From the NCBI GenBank assembly GCA_963978895.1, contig OZ022241.1, positions 16,897,341 to 16,961,340 of the forward strand: DNA of 64,000 nucleotides, written 5' to 3'. Within the stretch, counting starts at the first letter, position 1. Each line of letters begins with the position of its first letter. This DNA is from Erpobdella octoculata. Lineage: Eukaryota; Annelida; Clitellata; Hirudinida; Erpobdellidae. Shown here in pieces: positions 21,754 to 33,518 of the stretch. The notes beneath the pieces are model-generated. The model did not search any database. It was given only the letters and a program-made list of their open reading frames with translations, and had not been told where the DNA came from. The position numbers and the translations under genes were made by a program.

Positions 21754-24519
21754 AGTCTGGTAGATTTAGCTTTTGGTACGGAAATTTTAATAGACAAGCC
21801 AAAAAGTACATTAAACTATAGTATTTGTTATAACTAAGAGCTGGAAAGAGATACCAGACACAGATCGGTCCCTAAAAAAAGTTATTAGCAAAAGAAGTTG
21901 CTCAAAACTCGCGAATCTGTTTATAAACGCCAACCAATCAAAAGCCAGCTTTTTCTATTTCTGCGTAAAAAGTGACGCTTAATTTACAAATTATCTCCAC
22001 GAAATTTAAACTTTTTACGCTCAAATGCTCATAAAACAGTTTAGTTATTTATTTCTATATTTTTTTAACAAAACTTTTATTTTCCGTTTGCTTATGGAGC
22101 TGCCCGAAGAATGTTGATTATCAAATGCTTAAACTTAAACTCTTGAACTAGTTTAACTCCTCTGTATAAACGATTATGTACACTCAACTAGTCTACGTTT
22201 TCGAAATTCTCCAGTATTTAAAAAGCAATACAACCTGAAAACACAACCTTATTTGAAAATAGCTGAAGGTGGTGCCGGTTATGGGAATCGTACCACTTTT
22301 TAAAGAAACATGCTCAAACATCTTAAAGACAAGAAATTTATCAAACACTGGTTTTTAGAACAACATAATTTTTAATTCTAAAAACAAAGTATAAGTTTCA
22401 ACTTATTAAATAATTATAATAATAACTGTTATCTAGCTTCAAAAATCATTATATTGAGCACAATTCAGTTGAGCAGAAGAGTCAGATCTTTATCCACGAC
22501 TTTACTTCTTGTGTCCACCACACATACCAAGAGTGCTGTAGACAGAAGGTTCGGGGTTGCCAGACTGAGAATGGTTTGCCAGCTGCTGTTACATTGGCTG
22601 TGACACTTCAGTGCTTCCGAAGAGACATTCTAAACACTAAACACTGACTAACACCACTTTAAACATTGTCAAATTTTAATTCAATTCAGAGACACTGTTA
22701 GCAACTTTTGTCGTGCTGGCTGAAGTAAACTGGGAAGTGTAGATTATGAGGATTTTGTAGATAAATAATGCACATCATATCATAGTCAAATTGTTTGCTG
22801 TTTATTATAACACACAAGCAAACAGTTTTGACATTGAGACAATGCTTAGCAATATCCTCATGTGCAGAAGAACTTGTTACAACAATAATAGACGTGTAAC
22901 TGGAGGAAATATACAAGAGCTATTTTAATAAGCATCAAAACCTTACAGAACAAAGAAGACATTTTCTTAAGAACTTGATAAGTTTCTATATATCACTTTA
23001 AATAAAATGTAATAACTGCTCACATTGGCCAACTCTGACATTTATACATATTTCACTATTATAGATAATAATAGATATTATTTACAAGACCACTAATATA
23101 AAGTCAGTTATCTTAAACTTTGTCACAGCAACATTTACAAGCATATACAAGTACCTTCAAAACTGTTTTAAGAGCATCAACTTTTTTGCCAATTTAAAGA
23201 ATAAATACGTCCAAAAACAAAGACTAATTTTGGGCAAGCCTAATTAAAATAGTATCTCATCGATTTTAACAGTTTTTTCATACAGGCCTCCACATATATT
23301 GCCCTTAAACATATCTACTTCAAGATTATCAGTATGAAGAGATTTAGTACAAACTTTACCATAGCAATGTTTACAGGCAGATACAATGTAGCTCATATTT
23401 AAAACATGAACAACTTTTAGAAGAGCATGGGCTTTTTTAAAAATTTCACATTTACAACTTATATAATAATTAGGCTATCAGGTGCTGCCTCTATATCAGT
23501 ATTAATGAGACACAACTTAAAATCTATTTTCCCCAGCTCCATCTATCATTGTCTAAGAAATACTTCAATTTCATTTCCTGAAAATGAGTTCTCAAAACAT
23601 GCATTTTCAGTTGAGGTAGCTTTCCAGGAATAATTTTTTATTGTGTGGAAAACTTAGATCTTAAATTCTTTTTATTGGAGCTAGATCAGCTAGCTGCTAG
23701 AACTAAAACTAACACAAGGCTGGGGCTGATTATTTTTCTTTGCTTTGTTATTTACTTATGTATACAAACATCCACATTTAAACTGTCAATTAAAATTGTA
23801 TCTCCAATTACAGTTGCAGAATTCAATAAAGAAGTTTTCCCATCTTGTTTCAATATTTAGATTAGTTTTTCTTAAGTAGCAGATTTACACACAACGCACT
23901 ACATTGCGATATTAGTTACATTTAGATTAAAAAATGTGCTAACTACAATACAAACTTACCATAACCAAACTTAACAGATGTAATAACACGAATAAAAGAA
24001 AATAAAAAAATACCAGAATGACAGACAAAAGACAAGAGTGACAAGACTGACCAAAGAAAAAACTATGTACTATGCTATACAAACTATACAATTATACAAC
24101 TATATAAATGAATAGGAAATTTAAAAAAAAACTGCTAAAAATCCAAAATCGTCCAAATCAAAATCTAAGGCTTAAATAAAACGTTAAGATATTGAAGAGA
24201 AATAGAATTCAAACGCGATAAAACCGGCAATGCAAAATGAATACAAAGACAACGCAAATATAGCATAGAAAACGAGCCTTTATTGAATTCTTACTGGCTG
24301 AGCGAGTAAATATGTTACTGCGCGCAACGCGACATTGTCTTACGTAATGAGACAAAAGAGTACGTCTAAAATCATTAATAACTAGAGTACCATAACTGCT
24401 CATTCGTGGTATCTTCATACAGACATTCTACAACATATTCTCTATTGAATGGTATAAAAATTGGCTTGTCTATTAAAATTTCCGATGTTGCCTCGAAAAA
24501 CTGCTAGATCTACCAGTCT
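21754..24519 (+). mobile_element. Large terminal-inverted-repeat element, copy 1
   Basis: Begins AGTCTGGTAGATTTAGC...GGAAATTTTAATAGACAAGC and ends with the inverted sequence GCTTGTCTATTAAAATTTCC...GCTAGATCTACCAGTCT. The ends are thus imperfect terminal inverted repeats of about 50 bp (one end carries an extra 'agtttttcgaggcaat' type block). The 2.77-kb interior has no ORF above about 72 codons. A second copy in opposite orientation lies at 28,263-31,084. I cannot assign a superfamily; termini AG...CT without an evident target duplication. Non-autonomous by lack of transposase. Confidence 0.7.
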
Positions 24520-24884
24520 ATTTGGTAGGTGGCATTATATACATTAATCCGTTTTTAGATTTATAAAAAAAAATTAAATACTAAAAAATGAAAAATAATA
24601 AAAAAATATTTAGATTTAAAAAAAATTAAACACTAAAAACCAAAATTATATAAAATATAAGAAATATTTTTTTAAAACATCGCTCGAATACTAATTTACT
24701 GAAAGGTTAAAAATAAAATTAAAGTGTACACAATAACATTTTTTGAACTGTAGAATTTCCTATTTTCCCGACAGACCATTTTGACTGCCACTATTCTCGT
24801 TTAAGTAAAGTTCTTGATATCAGGCAATTCAACAAATGTTTTTAGCTGAACTTTTAGGAACTTGTTGCAAGCCTGTCAGTTTTT
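24520..24884. other. AT-rich, nothing recognised
   Basis: Unassigned sequence between the large inverted-repeat element and the reversed R1 repeat. Confidence 0.5.
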
Positions 24885-25082
24885 ATTACCAATGCTTTTA
24901 TTAACTCGTCGGCTCTGTTTCTCTGTCTGTTTCTCTGTTTCAAATCTTGCAATCAATTTTTGAGTCACTTCCTGATGATAGATTTTTTTCAAATTTTGCA
25001 TACATGCTCAAGATAGAAGACAATGCAATATTCAATTATTAGTTTTACAATAAGTCAATTAATTTAGTTAATTTTCTTGAGG

Positions 25083-25128
<46 letters not shown>

Positions 25129-25380
25129 TATTATATTTATTTGTTGTATATTGCGACTTTAATATAAAATAAAAGAGTAATATAAGAAAAAATTGATTGC
25201 AAAATTTTTGTTTATGAGCTTAATGGAAATCGCAATGCTCTTCGAACCATATTACGCCAGGCCAGACTTTAATATAAAATAAAAGAGTAATATAAGAAAA
25301 AATTGATTGCAAAATTTGTGTCTTAATTACATATAAGAGCATTGGTTTTAAAAATTCGTTTTTAATTTACTTGTTTCATT
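24885..25380 (-). repeat. Dispersed repeat R1, reversed copy
   Basis: Reverse complement of 15,905-16,770, including the (tctctgtctgtt) minisatellite (only two units here) and 'ttgattgcaaaatttgtgtc'. A segment of about 50 bases (taaaataaaagagtaatata...) is duplicated 109 bases apart (25,158 and 25,267), and a (TA)n tract sits at 25,090-25,126. Confidence 0.75.
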
Positions 25381-25385
25381 TCCAG

Positions 25386-25935
25386 GTATCCCTACATGGC
25401 TGGAAACCCAGACAAGGCTACAGGGAACCCCTTCTTGCTACATTCTTACACCAGAGAAGTACACTCTGCGGAGATCAAAGCGTGCCAGTTTCTGTCCATC
25501 AAGCCATTCGACGATTGCTGACCTGTGTCTAAAAGTTGATCGAAATCTGTTCTTTTCTATAACATCCAACCCGGATCATGTCCTCTCTAAACTTCTGCCA
25601 CCAATGATAAATCCTGGTCATAATCTTCGCAAGAGGAAACATGACTTTGTACTCCCTTCAATGCAACAGCACTCTGCTAGTTTTGCTTGTAACTTTATTA
25701 TTAGAATGCTCTTCTATGACTCTTACTAACCTAACTTCTTTCTGCTCTATTAGCTGATTCAATAACATTATTCTATTATTATTGTCTAAAATTAACTATT
25801 GCCAGTCCTTATAATTAGCGGAATATTGAACGTTCGTTATGGACTTTCTCTTAATTTCTTATTTTTTTGCTTATTTGTTTATGATTTCCTGCGTTCTGTC
25901 AGGTTTTTTCTTAAAACACGAATAAATAAATAAAA
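25386..25935 (+). pseudogene. LINE ORF2 C-terminus and 3' end, 5'-truncated
   Basis: Plus-strand frames read YTREVHSAEIKACQFL / RRSKRASFCPSSHSTIADLC and SNPDHVLSKLLPP, NLRKRKHDFVLPSMQQHSAS and FIIRMLFYDSY before a stop. The LPP...YNLRKRKH-F-LP...F--RMLF-D-Y ending is common to C-termini of LINE ORF2 proteins. A 200-base AT-rich tail ends in (aataaataaataaa). Retrotransposed, truncated copy. Confidence 0.6.
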
Positions 25936-27030
25936 AAAACTTCAGTCGCATGATTTCGAAGATTACTTTTTTCTGAACTGGAGCGCTGAAACCGAGCTGA
26001 TTGGATTCATGAAGATCGTAACTTTGTTCGTTCCGGCGTTTTCTTAAAAGTTATTTGAATTTCCAAAGACGATCTTTAGAGCAGTTTGAATAGCTGTCAT
26101 CTTAGCTGAGGATATAAAAAAAATCTAATGTTCTTCTTGCAAATTTGACGTTGAGATATTTGAAGAATAATCGATGGCTGTTTTCTTCTCGCCATTTTTC
26201 TAAAGCTCTCGGTGGTGTTGACGGAGAACTTTTCTCGCAGTCTAACAGAGAAGTGTCAACTATTAGTGAAACAAGCTTCCACGGTGGCGTCAACCATGGT
26301 TGATTGTCGGAAAAATCAAAGTTTTCAAGTTTCTGTTTGGAGCAGAAGTAGTGAATCACTTCTGTCTTTTTTGTCCAAATTTTGCTTTGTCCAAACTGCC
26401 TTATCATGTTTTTAGAAAAATTTCGTTTGTAGGGTGATCACTGAGCTGTCTGGTACGGATGACTGCTCTCTTCTTAGATCGAGTGGCATTTCTCCGCAGT
26501 CAATGTGGAGTGAAACAAGACTGGTTTCTTTGAGTGCACCAGTCGCAACAAGGGGTGTACTTCTCTGAACACGATCCAAGATTTTCTTGGTAGAAGTTGC
26601 TGACAGATTGTATGCTTCGCATTCATAGTGAGCACCGATCTGAGCATGGCTTGATAAAGCATCAAGAATTTGTTTTTGCAAAGACCCCAGAGAGCTGACT
26701 CTGTGGTGTATCTTAAAATGATTCGTTTTCCAGCTTTTTTTCGCCGTTTTTTCTATCTGTTTCTTCCACGTCAGTTTTTGGTCAAAAAGTACGCCAACGA
26801 AATAAAAGTTGTCCGCTCTCAGAAGAGCAATGTTTTTAATCATCAGTTGGTGCTTGTTGGCATCATAGATGAGATCTGGATTTTTTGAGAAGAAGACGAA
26901 GGAAGACTTTCCTGCCGAGATATCAAAGCCCCATTCTGTAAGGACTTCATTAACTTCGTGTAGATAGATATTTATCCATTTTACAATAGATGTTTTTGAT
27001 ACTCTGGTTGGGAATGCATCTCCCCACCAT
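25936..27030 (-). pseudogene. Non-LTR retrotransposon reverse-transcriptase fragment
   Basis: Minus strand from about 27,030: TRVSKTSIVKWINIYLHEVN, EVLTEWGFDISAGKSSFVFF, then FVGVLFDQKLTWKKQIEKTA, a stretch near CEAYNLSATSTKKILDRVQ and RSTPLVATGALKETSLVSLH followed by CGEMPLDLRREQ. WGF-ISAxKS, F-GV-FD-KLTWK-HI and the TGA---TP---L-----PL--R block are the post-YADD region of I/Jockey-group LINE reverse transcriptases. Downstream (26,410-26,102) the reading frame continues with TEVIHYFCSKQKLENFDFSD, the linker before a possible RNase H domain, which is not recognisable. Confidence 0.7.
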
Positions 27031-27320
27031 CCCTGCTTGTAATTATGTATTTATATAGATATGAAAGATAATGTGTGTGAGAGAGCATTCGCTTATCGCC
27101 TTATCATATCCAAGCAGCATGAGTAATCTAAACAACATTTGCCATGCAGGTAGACTTCATTGATAAAAAAATTTGAACAAATTGAAAAAAAATCTATTAT
27201 ATATTTGACGTTTCATTGGCAAAAAAGAGAAAAAACTAAGCAAAATAACCCTGGCAACACCGGGTAATCCCTCCCTGGAAATTGCTGAATTTACGTTTCT
27301 GGAAGAAATTTGATACTCCT
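27031..27320. other. AT-rich, nothing recognised
   Basis: Includes 'aataaccctggcaacaccgg' near 27,243, faintly like a decayed Helitron hairpin, but no terminus. Confidence 0.4.
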
Positions 27321-27580
27321 CTTTAAAGATGAAAAACGTTGGGCGCATATAGGCTAAACATCTAAACTTTAGTAAAACAAATAGTTATACAAAATTAATG
27401 GGCCAGCAACATTTTTTGTTGTATATGAATTAGAAACTGCTATAAAATATGTTACCATGATGTGACCAAGTTATTCAAAAATTCTGCCAGGCTCATAGGA
27501 ATATTATTTTATACTTTTTAAGGCACAAGAAAAACGTTGTTTTTAAAAAAATGTATTTTTTATGATGTAAATTTTGTCTC
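27321..27580 (+). repeat. Dispersed repeat, unbroken copy
   Basis: 'gaaaaacgttgggcgcatat', 'ttgttgtatatgaattagaa', 'tgtgaccaagttattcaaaa', 'gccaggctcataggaatatt' and 'aaaacgttgttttt' follow in the same order as at 13,029-13,175 plus 13,900-14,020. Both copies end just before a Helitron terminus. Confidence 0.65.
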
Positions 27581-27582
27581 CA

Positions 27583-28262
27583 CTAGATGGTTTACCCGGC
27601 TTCGCTCGGGGTTTTTAAGGTTAATTTCGTTTTTTATTGACTGCTATTTCTTCTTGTATAAATTATAGTTTAAACATTAACAAATTCAAACTTTAAGCAT
27701 CAATAGCACCCGACTACACATCGCAACCGAATTGGTATTCCTAGCCTCCTAAATTAAATTGCAACATGTTGACCCATAGGAATACCAAGGCTAAAGACAT
27801 CTTCGTCAAAGTGTTTAATGTTTCTTGTGACTATCCAAATTGAGGCAGTTTAATTTTTCTGGCAACCAAACACATTTTTCTTTTGTCCATTAAACTTCAG
27901 AGTCTTCCCGATGTGAAGATGCCTGCTTAAGCTTGGCTGTAGCGGAATGCAAAGCGAGTGCTGTGCGTGTAGTCGTTGGTGTTAATCAGTTTATTTTCAT
28001 TGACTCTCTGTTGTTCGGTTCACTTGTTTAGTTACGCCTGAACTTGCTCAATTTATTAGGATTTTTAATGCATCGGTTCCGCTCTGGAAGTGTTATCTTC
28101 TGCGAGGCAATATTTTTATGAACTAAAACAGTTTGTTTGCACTGAAAAATAAATTAATTAATTATTAAGGCGGCAATAATTTTACAGAAAACCACTCATA
28201 CATTTTAACAGTTTATTTTCATTAAACACACCCGTGAGATTAAAAATGCTTAAAATGGATTT
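27583..28262 (-). mobile_element. Helitron 3' end (separate family), 5' limit unknown
   Basis: Plus strand CTAGATGGTTTACCCGGCTT then CGCTCGGGGTTTTTAAGG; reversed this is hairpin CCCGAGCGAAGCCGGG, then TAAACCATCTAG|T at 27,583. Textbook Helitron 3' geometry. The 5' end was not located; the interior up to the next transposon at 28,263 has no recognisable gene. Confidence 0.5.
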
Positions 28263-31084
28263 AGACTGGTAGATCTAGCAGTTTTTCGAGGCAATATCGG
28301 AAATTTTAATAGACAAGCCAATTTTTATACCATTCAATAGAGAATATGTTGTAGAATGTCTGTATGAAGATACCACGAATGAGCAGTTATGGTACTCTAG
28401 TTATTAATGATTTTAGACGTACTCTTTTATCTCATTACGTAAGACAATGTCGCGTTACGCGCAGTGACATATTTACTCGCTCAGCCAATAAGAATTCAAT
28501 AAAGGCTCGTTTTCTATGCTATATTTGCGTTGTCTTTGTATTCATTTTGCATTGCCGGTTTTATCGCGTTTGAATTCGATTTCTCTTCAATATCTTAACG
28601 TTTTATTTAAGCCTTAGATTTTGATTTGGACGATTTTGGATTTTTAGCAGCGTTTTTTTAAATTTCCTATTCATTTATATAGTTGTATAATTGTATAGTT
28701 TGTATAGCATAGTACATAGTTTTTTCTTCGGTCAGTCAGTCTTGTCTTTTGTCTGTCATTCTGGTATTTTTTTATTTTCTTTTATTAGTGTTATTACATC
28801 TTTTAAGTTTGGTTATGGTAAGTTTGTATTTTAGTTAGCACATTTTTTAATCTAAATGTAACTAATATCGCAATGTAGTGCGTTGTGTGTAAATCTGCTA
28901 CTGAATAAAAACTAATCTATATAATCTAAATATTGAAACAAGATGGGAAAACTTCTCTATTGAATTCTACAACTGTAATTGGAGATACAATTTTAATTGA
29001 CAGTTTAACTCTATAAATGTGGATGTTTGTATACATAAGAAAATAACAAAGCAAAGAAAAATAATCAGCCCCAGCCTTGTGTTAGTTTTAGTTCTAGCAG
29101 CTAGCTGATCTAGCTCCAATAAAAAGAATTTAAGATCTAAGTTTTCCACACAATAAACAATTATTCCAGTCAAATATAAAGTAGTTCACAAATTATTCCT
29201 GGAAAGCTACCTCAACTGAAAATGCATGTTTTGAGAACTCATTTTCAGGAAATGAAATTGAAGTATTTCTTAGACAATGATAGATGGAGCTGGGGAAAAT
29301 AGATTTTAAGTTGTGTCTCATTAATACTGATATAGAGGCAGCACCTGATAGCCCAGATAGCCTAATTATTGTATAAGTTGTAAATGTAAAATTTTTAAAA
29401 AAATCCCATGCTCTTCTAAAAGTTGTTCATGTTTTAAATATGAGCTACATTGTATCTGCCTGTAAACATTGCTATGGTAAAGTTTGTAATAAATCTCTTC
29501 ATACTGATAATCTTGAAGTAGATATGTTTAAGGGCGATATATGTGGAGGCCTGTATGAAAAAAACTGTTAAAATCGATGAGATACTATTTTAATTAGGCT
29601 TGCCCAAAATTAGTCTTTGTTTTTGGACGTATTTATTCTTTAAATTGACAAAAAAGTTGATGCTCTTAAAACAGTTTTGAAGGTACTTGTATATGCTTGT
29701 AAATGTTGCTGTGACAAAGTTTAAGATAACTGACTTTATATTAGTGGTCTTGTAAATAATATCTATTATTATCTATAATAGTGAAATATGCGTAAATGTC
29801 AGAGTTGGCCAATGTGAGCAGTTATTGCATTTTATTTAAAGTGATATATAAAAACTTATCAAGTTCTTAAGAAAATGTCTTTGTTCTGCAAGGTTTTGAT
29901 GCTTATTAAAATAGCTCTTGTATCTTTCCTCCAGTTACATGTCTATTATTGTTGTAACAAATTCTTCTGCACATGAGGATATTGCTAAGCATTGTCTCAA
30001 TGTCAAAACTGTTTGCTTGTGTGTTATAATAAACAGCAAACAATTTGACTATGATATGATGTGCATTATTTATCTACAAAATCCTCATAATCTACACTTC
30101 CCAGTTTACTTCAGCCAGCACGACAAAAGTTGCTAACAGTGTCTCTGAATTGAATTAAAATTTGACAATGTTTAAAGTGGTGTTAGTCAGTGTTTAGTGT
30201 TTAGAATGTCTCTTCGGAAGCACTGAAGTGTCACAGCCAATGTAACAGCAGCTGGCAAACCATTCTCAGTCTGGCAACCCCGAACCTTCTGTCTACAGCA
30301 CTCTTGATATGTGTGGTGGACACAAGAAGTAAAGTCGTGGATGAAGATCTGACTCTTCTGCTCGACTGAATTGTGCTCAATATAATAATTTTTGAAGCTT
30401 GATAACAGTTATTATTATAATTATTTAATAAATTGAAACATATACTTTGTTTTTGAATTAAAATTTATGTCGTTCTAAAAACCAGTGTTTGATAAATTTC
30501 TTGTCTTTAAGATGTTTGAGCATGTTCCTTTAAAAAGTGGTACAATTCCCATAACCGGCACCCCCTTCAGCTATTTTCAAATAAGTTTGTGTTTTCAGGT
30601 TGTATTGCTTTTTAAATACTGGAGAATTTCGAAAACGTAGACTAGTTGAGTGTACATAATCGTTTATACAGAGGAGTTAAACTAGTTTAGGAGTTTAAGC
30701 ATTTGATAATCAACATTCAACAACATTCTTCGGGCAGCTCCATAAGCAAACGGAAAATAAAAGTTTTGTTAAAAAAAATATAGAAATAAATAACTAAACT
30801 GTTTTATGAGCATTTGAGCGTAAAAAGTTTAAATTTCGTGGAGATAATTTGTAAATTAAGCGTCACTTTTTACGCAGAAATAGAAAAAGCTGGCTTTTGA
30901 TTGGCTGGCGTCAATAAACAGCTTCGCGAGTTTTGAGCAACTTCTTTTGCTAATAACTTTTTTTAGGGACCGATCTGTGTCTGGTATCTCTTTCCAGCTC
31001 TTAGTTATAACAAATACTATAGTTTAATGTACTTTTTGGCTTGTCTATTAAAATTTCCGTATCAAAAGCTAAATCTACCAGACT
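28263..31084 (-). mobile_element. Large terminal-inverted-repeat element, copy 2 (opposite orientation)
   Basis: Begins AGACTGGTAGATCTAGCAGT and ends GCTAAATCTACCAGACT. Its sequence is the reverse complement of 21,754-24,519 along the whole length with scattered substitutions and small indels. The same short ORF (MKIPRMSSYGTLVINDFRRT...) occurs in both but is too short and too AT-biased to suggest a protein. The two copies make a 2.8-kb inverted repeat with a 3.7-kb spacer. Confidence 0.75.
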
Positions 31085-33252
31085 AATTTATCAAGCACTG
31101 TTCAATGGCTGTCTTTCGAAAATGCTAGTTTTACTTTTTGAGTTGTTCTAATGTTAAAAATTGTTGTCCTTTGGCGTTAAAAATCAATTATAAAAAAACA
31201 GATTTAAATAAAACGTGATGAAAGGAGAATATTAAAAACCTTTTCGTTATATTAAAATGCCAAAGAAATTGATCCAGAATATACCGTGGCCATTAGTTTA
31301 GAACAATCAAAGAGTTACATTTATTTAGTACATGACGAAATTATAAATTAAACAAAACAGCAGCAGATTAAGAACTTTGTTCATGATTTTGTTAAAACAC
31401 TTTTTGCAGTCACAAAATACTGCACTTGCTTTTATTTCCTTTGAATTTTATGCACCTTATATATAAGTGGAATTTTTAACATAAATCGGTTTTGCAACAA
31501 ACAGACAAGAAAGTGACCTAATATAAACGTTGTAAAATAAAAAACTATTTGTATAAGAAAAGTATTTCATTAAAAGAGCAGAAAAGCCTACTCGTTATTT
31601 CTTATCTCTCTTTGACAGACCTCCCAGGAAAGCTGCTTTCGTCTTTTTTATTTTTATTTTTTATATCATTATTGTCGAACAGTATATATGTACTGTTGAT
31701 ACTATTGTGAATTATAAGTTTTTGCATAAATAAATGTCGCTGCTATACTATAAACATATCTGATATTGGTTAAAATTGATGTATATGCTAACTGTTGTTG
31801 TAGTAAGACAGTAAAAATATCGTTGTTATGGAAGGCATTCTATAAAGCAGCAGACACACACACACACAATGATGAAGTGCTGATGCTCCTACAAGTCATT
31901 AATCACGTATTTGTCGTACGTCAGACAATTGATGACGTCACATAGGAAAATAGTTTATGCTCTTGTAGACGTCTGTGTGTGTGGTTTTGGAAACAACTGA
32001 GGTTAGTATAAACTATAATACTATATCAACTACATGTAGTGCAGAAAACAATAGATGTGCTCAAGACCATAATTATGTAGATGTGCCGATTGTATAACTA
32101 GTAAATTTGCTTACACTAAGTATAGCTCGAACTTCATCTTGCTTTTGCGAGTCAGTCCCAGGCCTGGATAAAAAAGGAAGTAAAATGGAAAAGGATCAAA
32201 TTAGGATCCGCGACAGGAAGTACTTTGGTATTTCCTTTATATACTCTTGCTAATTTTTTATAACATCTTGTGTAAAGGACTATAAATTATTATAATAAAA
32301 AGTATAGCTTAGTCATTCTTTAATTTGGTGATACCTTCTTGTTTTGGGTTGAACAAATAAGTTAAATCATCATGATGATAATGGTGATAATGACGACGAT
32401 GGTGTTGATGGTTGTGGTGATGCTGATGACTGACGTCGGTGACGGTTGTGATGAAGATGATGTCAAAACAACTTGAAAATACATATGACTTACAATAATT
32501 TTTGTTTAATTCAGCTCATAAAAATATATTTTAAAAAGAAAATGACTGAAAATACGAATAAAAAAGAGCAGGCAGTGATTGAAACGATGTTAGGGGACAG
32601 CAAATCGTTTACGCGGATGAACATCGAACTGTGACACGAGCTAATTACAAATATCTGCCTCCGAGCAAATTACTTTTGAGTTGAGTGATAATAAGAACAT
32701 TCACCGTTTATCCTCTTTATAAATTCATAATTTTGTGTTATTTTTCTTTGTTTATTTTACATTTATTTATTTTTTATATAGTCTTGTACGATTTTGCGGA
32801 ACAAAAAGTTATTTTAGTCAAAATAAATAATTTCTTATTAAATTCTAAAAAATCAATTTTTGTCAATTATTTTCAGTACTATTGTTTTAATTTAGTCCTT
32901 TTGTTTAGCTTAAGTCTGCTATTGCGTAAGTTAATCCAATGAAAACTCGAACAGAAAGTGACGTCACGGATCCGATACCAAGGTGTCCGATCACGTGACG
33001 TTCGTGTCATCGGCACCTTCCGGCGTATCATTGTTGTTGTCAAGTGAGCGTTTATGTGCGCTTATGTTTTTGTGTATGTATCTGTGAGTGTGTGTGTGTG
33101 TGCGTGTGCGTATGTGTGCGTGCGTGCGGTTCTTGTATACAGAATGTATGTGTGAATGGTTAAACCTAGCTGCTGTTTGTTGTGTTCGTAAAAGTATTTT
33201 GTATTGTATTACTTAAAGATTTTTGTGTTTGTTTTTATAATTTTATAAGGTA
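31085..33252. other. No gene recognised; possible upstream regulatory DNA
   Basis: AT-rich with (CA)n at 31,854. TGACGTCA-type sites occur at about 31,933 and 32,959, and a CACGTG E-box at about 32,994. 32,940-33,060 is GC-richer and ends 'gtcaagtgagcg', a donor-like sequence; (GT)n follows to 33,130. This could be a promoter or non-coding first exon for the TAL gene 4 kb downstream, but nothing proves it. Confidence 0.3.
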
Positions 33253-33518
33253 CTAGCAGGTACTCGGCAATGGTCGAGGTTTTTAGAGGTTTTTCTATTG
33301 TTTTTCTCTCTCGCTCCCGTTTCCTTCCGCGCTCGCTCTCTTGCTCCTTCTCGCTCTCCTACTTCCTCTCCCTTTCCCGCTCGGTCTTTCGCTCCCTAGA
33401 GCAAGGGTGAGTGGGAAAGCGACCGGAAACGGGGGAGCAAGCGGGGAAGGAAACGGGAGCGAGAGAAAAAACGAGAGAAAAACCTCTAAAATTCCGGGCA
33501 ACGCGGGTAACCCGCTAG
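33253..33518. mobile_element. Double-ended Helitron scrap: two opposed 3' ends
   Basis: The left edge is A|CTAGCAGGTACTCGGCAATG..., a Helitron 3' end reading leftward on the minus strand. The right edge is ...TTCCGGGCAACGCGGGTAAC CCGCTAG|T at 33,518, the same 3' end reading rightward. Between them the gc-rich minisatellite appears first as 'cgctcccgtttccttc' and then reversed as 'ggaaacgggagcgag'. So the element is a 266-bp inverted dimer of 3' modules, with no 5' end. Confidence 0.65.

Noticed and set aside
24209..24418. 69-codon ORF present in both large TIR copies (also 28,364-28,573)
   Set aside because: Conserved only because the copies are recent; no family resemblance and AT-driven composition.
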